NCBI GenBank assembly: GCA_003153055.1
Contig: PMBV01000100.1
Span: 1-19,549 of the forward strand
DNA length: 19,549 nt
Source of the DNA: Myxococcales bacterium
GTDB taxonomy: Bacteria > Myxococcota > Myxococcia > Myxococcales > Myxococcaceae
Direction: 5' to 3'
Shown: one piece after another, positions 15,764-19,549 of the stretch
Position numbering within the stretch: the stretch's first letter is position 1
Layout: every line of letters begins with the position of its first letter
Position numbers and translations under genes: made by a program
The notes under the pieces: model-generated
What the model saw: only the letters and a program-made list of their open reading frames with translations
What the model was told of the DNA's origin: nothing
Database searches by the model: none

Positions 15764-18075
15764 CGCCGAGCGCGCTCGATCTTCAGCGACTTCTGGTTGA
15801 ACGGCTTGCCGTCCAGCGCCTCGAACCCCGCGACATCACCCTCGGCGACGTGCACGTAGGAATAGGTGCCCTTCACCTCGGCCTTGAGGACCTTGCCGGC
15901 CGGGGCGCCGAGGCCCTCGAGCGTGGAGACGATCGACGACTCGTCGAGGTTCTCCATCTTCCCGAGATTCAGCCACACGCGAGCCTGCCCAGCGGCCACC
16001 TCAGGAGGCGTCTCCCGGGGCCGTCGCTCTCTCCGCCCGCGATCGTCGTGATGGTCCCGGTGAGAGGCCTCATCATGGCTCTCGGTGGGGTCATCCATCG
16101 GGGGCAGGGGCTTCCCCGCCTGCAGGAGCTCGAACAGCTCGCGATCGGTCAGGCGCTTCTTGGGCGGCGCCGAGGGGCGCTCTCCAGAAGACTCCACTCG
16201 CCGGGGCTCGCGGGGCGGTCGGTCATCGCTCCTGGGACGGTCATCGCTCCTCGGACGGTCATCGCTCCTGGGACGACGCTCGCGGCGCTCTCGCTTGGGC
16301 GCTTCGCCCGGAGCTGCTGCGCTCGACGCGGGCACGCTGGCGGTCACTGGGGCGGTCGCATCGGCTCGCTGGGGGCTCTCGCTCGGGGCCGCTGGGGTCG
16401 ACGCTGGTGCGCCCGCGGTCGCGCCCGCTCGCTGGAGGCTCTCGAAGGCCTCGCGATCCGATACGCCAACGGTGGCGGGCCGAGGGCTCTGCTCGGGACT
16501 CGTGGGCTCTGCACCCTCGTCACGAGGTCGGTCTCGCGGGGGCCGATCACCGCGGTCTCCTCGGTCGCGACCTCTCCGGTCATCGCGGTCACGACCTCGT
16601 CGATCGTCGCGGTCGCGCCCTTCACGGCCCTCTCGGCGGCCCTTTTCTCGTCGAGGCTCTCGTGCCTCCTTCGCTTCGCGGGCCTGAGCCTCGGTCGGCG
16701 CGCCGACCAGCGCGGCGCGCTCCATTCGCCGGTGGCTGAAGAAGTACTTCAGCATGAAGGCGATGAGCTCGTCGGCGTCGGGTCGCCCCTTGATCGAGTT
16801 GGCCAGCCCGAGGAAGCCCTCGTAGATGGAGCCCTTGGCGGCCTCGTTGAGCTCACGGACGTGGCGCTCGGTCCACAGGTGCACCGCCTCCTCCGCGGTC
16901 GGCATTTTCCGCACCTCGAACGAGATGTTGTACTTCTTCTCGAGCGCCGTGAGGGTGGCCAGCTCGCGGCCCGAGGTGAGGTTGAGCGCCGTGCCCTTCT
17001 TCCCGATGCGGCCGGTGCGGCCGACACGGTGGAGGTACACCGCCGGGTCCTCGGGGAGCGAGTAGTTGATGACGTGCCCCAAGTCGGAGATGTCGATGCC
17101 CCGAGCAGCCAGGTCGGTGGCGACCATGAAGGCCAGCTCGCCGCGTTTCACCCGGCCCATCACCCGTTCACGCTCTTTCTGGGGGAGGTCGCCGTTGAGC
17201 AGCTCGGCGTCGAGGCCCACGCGGTTCAGCACCGCCGTGACCAGCTCGGTGTCGTCGCGGGTGTTGCAGAAGATGATCGCGTTCTCCGGGTCCTCCATCT
17301 CGAGCATGTAGAGGAGGTTCCGCGGCTTGGGGTACGCGTCGGAGAGCTCGTAGCGGACGTGGTTGATGTGGTCCACCGTGAAGACGTCGCCAGACAGCAG
17401 CAGCGTCTCCGGGCTCCGGGTGTACTTGTGGATGAGCCGCTGAATGTCCTCCGGCACGGTGGCCGAGAAGAGCAAGATCTGCCGCTCGGCCGGGAGGTGA
17501 TCGAGGATGCGGGTCACCTCTTCGTAGAAGCCCTGGTTCAGCATCTCGTCGGCCTCGTCGAGGACCGCGTGCGTACAGTGCGAGAGCTTCAGGTTCCCTC
17601 GACGAATGTGATCGTGCACCCGCCCTGGCGTGCCCACGATGATGGCGCTTCCAGCCTTGAGCGCGTCCTGTTGCTGCTGCATCGAGGCGCCGCCGTAGAT
17701 GGCGGTGACGGCGATGTCGCGGTACTTGGCGAGCGACTCGAGCTCCTGGTTGACCTGGAGCGCGAGCTCGCGGGTCGGGCACAGGATGAGCGCCTTCACC
17801 TCGCGCGTCCCGATGGGAATCTGCTCGATGAGAGGCATCCCGAAGGCGGCGGTCTTCCCGGTGCCGGTCTTGGAACGGACGATGAGGTCCTTCCCGTCGC
17901 GGGCGGGTCGGAAGGCCTTGGCCTGCACTGGAGTCGGGTTGGTGTACCCGCGCTCCGCCACGGCCTTGCGAAGCTCCGGCGACAGCCCGAGGTCGTCGAA
18001 GGCGACGTCGGAGACATAGTCCGTTGCAGGCTCGGCGGTGCTCGTGGAGAGCTCGGCTGGCGGCGATTCGTTCAT
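15760..18075 (-). CDS. DEAD-box ATP-dependent RNA helicase with DbpA-type C-terminal domain
   Basis: This 771-aa protein is DeaD/CsdA-like. The helicase core (about 25-400) has the Q motif (FDDLGLSPELRKAV then TPVQ), motif I SKTGTGKT (about 67-74), Ia PTRELALQ, Ib TPGRV, II DEAD (173-176), III SAT, IV IIFCNT, V ATDLAARGID and VI HRVGRTGR (about 352). A long, low-complexity, probably disordered linker (about 465-695) is rich in Arg/Asp repeats and Pro/Ala/Ser blocks. The last roughly 75 residues (ARVWLNLGKMENLDES, ending KSLKIERARR) form a DbpA-type RNA-binding domain. It should unwind structured RNA during ribosome assembly, mRNA decay or cold adaptation. The start is well supported: AGGAAGG (complement of 18081-18087) lies 5 nt before ATG 18075. 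It is divergent from the sigma-factor gene and coupled to the radical SAM gene. Confidence 0.95.
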   Translation of the reverse strand: MNESPPAELSTSTAEPATDYVSDVAFDDLGLSPELRKAVAERGYTNPTPVQAKAFRPARDGKDLIVRSKTGTGKTAAFGMPLIEQIPIGTREVKALILCPTRELALQVNQELESLAKYRDIAVTAIYGGASMQQQQDALKAGSAIIVGTPGRVHDHIRRGNLKLSHCTHAVLDEADEMLNQGFYEEVTRILDHLPAERQILLFSATVPEDIQRLIHKYTRSPETLLLSGDVFTVDHINHVRYELSDAYPKPRNLLYMLEMEDPENAIIFCNTRDDTELVTAVLNRVGLDAELLNGDLPQKERERVMGRVKRGELAFMVATDLAARGIDISDLGHVINYSLPEDPAVYLHRVGRTGRIGKKGTALNLTSGRELATLTALEKKYNISFEVRKMPTAEEAVHLWTERHVRELNEAAKGSIYEGFLGLANSIKGRPDADELIAFMLKYFFSHRRMERAALVGAPTEAQAREAKEAREPRREKGRREGREGRDRDDRRGRDRDDRRGRDRGDRGDRPPRDRPRDEGAEPTSPEQSPRPATVGVSDREAFESLQRAGATAGAPASTPAAPSESPQRADATAPVTASVPASSAAAPGEAPKRERRERRPRSDDRPRSDDRPRSDDRPPREPRRVESSGERPSAPPKKRLTDRELFELLQAGKPLPPMDDPTESHDEASHRDHHDDRGRRERRPRETPPEVAAGQARVWLNLGKMENLDESSIVSTLEGLGAPAGKVLKAEVKGTYSYVHVAEGDVAGFEALDGKPFNQKSLKIERARR
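16221..16274 (-). repeat. Three 18-bp tandem repeats inside the helicase linker
   Basis: Units at 16221-16238, 16239-16256 and 16257-16274 are identical except for one base in the middle copy (CTGGGAC versus CTCGGAC). They encode three copies of the hexapeptide RPRSDD within the disordered linker. The near-identity at the DNA level suggests recent duplication by slippage, so copy number may vary between strains. A looser Arg/Asp-rich repeat (RDRDDRRG units) lies at about 16540-16625 in the same linker. Confidence 0.85.
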
Positions 18076-18204
18076 TGTGACCTTCCTGTAGCCCTGCAGC
18101 GAAGGCTGGGCAACGACTCAGTTTGCCAGGCCGGCGCTTGTCGAGCCCCCAAGGCCGCGACCCTTGGCCATGGCAACTTGGGCGCGTTGCGCTATGTGAA
18201 GCCC
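18076..18204. promoter_or_regulatory. Divergent regulatory region between the helicase and sigma-factor genes
   Basis: This 129-nt gap must serve both divergent genes. It contains the inverted repeat CCAAGG (18149-18154) / CCTTGG (18162-18167), a 6-bp stem with a 7-nt spacer. A nearby CTTGGG (18177-18182) can compete for CCCAAG (18148-18153), giving two alternative pairings. The helicase Shine-Dalgarno lies at 18081-18087 on the minus strand. I found no convincing sigma70 or heat-shock promoter on either strand. An operator or stress-responsive control element is plausible but inferred. Confidence 0.4.
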
Positions 18205-19320
18205 ATGGCCTCGCGCAAACCGCGCAAGAAGAGCTCCTCCACGGCGGCCAGCGGCCCTCGCGCCAGGGCTCCGGCGAAGGAGCCCGACGTCGTCGACGCC
18301 GAGTTCGAGGAGACGCCCGCCAAGGGCGAGCCCAAGGAGGTCGACCTCCACGACCCCGAGCTTCACGACGTGGAGCCCGCCCCCGAGGAGCTCGAAGAGG
18401 TCGCCATCGCTCCGCCGACCGTGGCCCTGGCCAAGCGCACCACCGACAGCCGGCTCTCCCGGGCCGACCCGCTGGCGGCCTACATGGCCGAGGTCACCCG
18501 GCACCCCTTGCTCGACCGTGAGGAGGAGGTCTCCCTGGCGCGTCGCTTCCGCGACACGGGTGACGTCAAGGCCGCCTACCGGCTGGTCGCTTCCAACCTG
18601 CGTCTGGTGGTGAAGCTGGCGCACGAGTACCACCGCAACCCGCTCGCGCTCCTCGACCTGGTCCAGGAAGGGAACATCGGCCTCATGCAGGCGGTGAAGA
18701 AGTTCGACCCCGAGCGCGGGGTGAAGCTCTCGAGCTACGCGGCCTGGTGGATCCGCGCGTACATCCTCCGGTACATCATGGACAACTGGAAGATGGTGAA
18801 GATCGGCACCACCGAGGCCCAGCGCAAGCTCTTCTTCAAGCTGCGCCAGGAGCAAGAGCGCCTCACCGCCCAGGGCATCGAGGCGACCCCCAAGCTGCTC
18901 GCCGAGCGGCTCAACGTCACAGAGCAAGACGTCGTGGAGATGGATCAACGCCTCGGGCACGACGAGGTCTCTCTCGACGCGCCGGTGTCGGTGGAGGACG
19001 ATCGGACGACGCGGGGCGATCGGCTGCTCCCCACCGGCGCGGTGGGGGCTGACGACGCTCTGGGCAACGCAGAGCTGAGGAAGCTGTTCAAGGAGAAGCT
19101 CAACGCCTTCTCGGGCACGCTCACCGAGAAGGAGCGCTACCTCTTCGACAAGCGCCTCATCTCTGACGAGCCCTTGACCCTCCAGGACATCGGCGCGCAC
19201 TGGGGCGTCTCGCGCGAGCGGGCACGGCAGATCGAAGCCGCCCTCATCGCTCGAATGAAGAAGTACATGCAGGAACAAATCTCCGACTTCGACCTCGTCG
19301 CCGACGACCACCGAGACTGA
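18205..19320 (+). CDS. rpoH: RpoH-type (sigma-32 family) RNA polymerase sigma factor
   Basis: This 371-aa protein is longer than E. coli RpoH (284 aa) because of an N-terminal extension of about 85 residues, basic at first (ASRKPRKKS) then strongly acidic and Pro-rich. Region 1.2 begins at about residue 88 ([16 protein letters not shown]). Region 2 (about 125-205) has [20 protein letters not shown] and [20 protein letters not shown]. The RpoH box QRKLFFKLR (206-214) is intact and identifies the subfamily. Region 4.2 (about 323-353) has [19 protein letters not shown]. It directs RNA polymerase to alternative, probably heat-shock or developmental, promoters. Myxobacteria have several RpoH-like factors (SigB, SigC in Myxococcus), so it need not be the heat-shock factor. 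ATG18205 is used; GTG18196 is the alternative. No clear ribosome-binding site is seen. Confidence 0.93.
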   Translation: MASRKPRKKSSSTAASGPRARAPAKEPDVVDAEFEETPAKGEPKEVDLHDPELHDVEPAPEELEEVAIAPPTVALAKRTTDSRLSRADPLAAYMAEVTRHPLLDREEEVSLARRFRDTGDVKAAYRLVASNLRLVVKLAHEYHRNPLALLDLVQEGNIGLMQAVKKFDPERGVKLSSYAAWWIRAYILRYIMDNWKMVKIGTTEAQRKLFFKLRQEQERLTAQGIEATPKLLAERLNVTEQDVVEMDQRLGHDEVSLDAPVSVEDDRTTRGDRLLPTGAVGADDALGNAELRKLFKEKLNAFSGTLTEKERYLFDKRLISDEPLTLQDIGAHWGVSRERARQIEAALIARMKKYMQEQISDFDLVADDHRD

Positions 19321-19325
19321 CTCTT

Positions 19326-19549
19326 ATGGATTCGCAGACCCTCGCCCTCCGCCTCATGTACCTCATCCCGATGGTGCTCTCGCTCTCGGTGCACGAGTGG
19401 GCGCACGCCTGGAGCGCCTACCGCCTGGGTGACGACACCGCGGCTCGGCAGGGGCGCCTCACCCTCAATCCGCTGGTGCACATCGACGTCTTCGGCACGC
19501 TGCTCCTGCCGCTCCTCGGGGTGCCGTTCGGCTGGGCCAAGCCGGTGCC
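19326..19549 (+). CDS. Site-2-protease family (M50) metalloprotease, N-terminal part only
   Basis: Seventy-four codons are visible before the window ends. The protein opens with a hydrophobic segment (about residues 8-21) running into the zinc motif HEWAH (HExxH) in [19 protein letters not shown]. This is followed by [13 protein letters not shown], a second hydrophobic stretch ([13 protein letters not shown]) and WAKPVP. That is the pattern of short site-2 proteases of the YwhC/M50B type, which cut substrates within the inner membrane. The ATG at 19326 is only 5 nt after the sigma-factor stop, so the two are probably co-transcribed. Site-2 proteases often release sigma or anti-sigma factors, but soluble RpoH-type factors are not known to need this, so a functional link is speculative. 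Confidence 0.88.
   Translation, partial: MDSQTLALRLMYLIPMVLSLSVHEWAHAWSAYRLGDDTAARQGRLTLNPLVHIDVFGTLLLPLLGVPFGWAKPV

Noticed and set aside
15850..18204. Very long plus-strand open frame running into the sigma-factor gene, antisense to the helicase
   Set aside because: The opposite strand encodes a helicase with every conserved motif. The plus-strand translation has no recognisable domain before the sigma factor, and its openness follows from GC-rich codon use. The real gene starts at about 18205.
19326..19549. Rhomboid-type protease
   Set aside because: The motif is HEWAH, a zinc HExxH, as in M50 site-2 proteases; rhomboids use a Ser/His dyad with GxSG.

Overview
This window looks like part of a high-GC, Gram-negative chromosome from the Myxococcota (myxobacteria) or close relatives. 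Reasons: strong GC bias at third codon positions, a TIGR02996-type protein, a PEGA-domain protein with a long charged tail, and a stand-alone PAS histidine kinase next to a degenerate HD-GYP-like response regulator. An RpoH-type sigma factor with an acidic N-terminal extension fits too. Taxonomy is inferred from gene content only. No tRNA, rRNA, CRISPR array, transposase, integrase or phage gene was seen. The window is densely coding, and no gene-free stretch exceeds 300 bases.

Layout. (1) 1-1349: two tandem SPFH/band-7 paralogues; the first is cut by the window edge and the second carries a lipoprotein signal. (2) 1477-3844: a PAS histidine kinase and its likely partner response regulator, 22 nt apart. 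The regulator's output domain resembles HD-GYP but has lost the catalytic residues. (3) 3851-6376: a small TIGR02996-family gene on the minus strand, convergent with the regulator, and divergent from it a secreted or anchored PEGA-domain protein. (4) 6523-7500: D-alanine--D-alanine ligase behind a leader with several short inverted repeats. (5) 7671-10074: a sigma70-like promoter, a CslA/CesA-like membrane glycosyltransferase and a predicted outer-membrane beta-barrel protein. (6) Minus strand, 18075 down to 10107: a DEAD-box RNA helicase with a DbpA-type C-terminal domain; a B12-binding-like radical SAM protein whose GTG start overlaps the helicase stop by 4 nt; a 245-nt structured intergenic region; then a 1211-aa DUF3683-type FAD/Fe-S oxidoreductase. 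(7) Plus strand, divergent from the helicase: an RpoH-like sigma factor and the start of a site-2-protease (M50) gene, probably co-transcribed.

The best candidate for something undescribed is 13795-13985. It holds a 16-bp perfect inverted repeat whose complementarity continues inward, forming a roughly 134-nt hairpin, flanked by a run of smaller hairpins. It lies 2 nt past the stop codon of an unusual radical SAM gene that is translationally coupled to an RNA helicase. It could be a structured RNA, a dispersed repeat or an msDNA-like hairpin. Nothing in the window decides which, and no reverse transcriptase is present.
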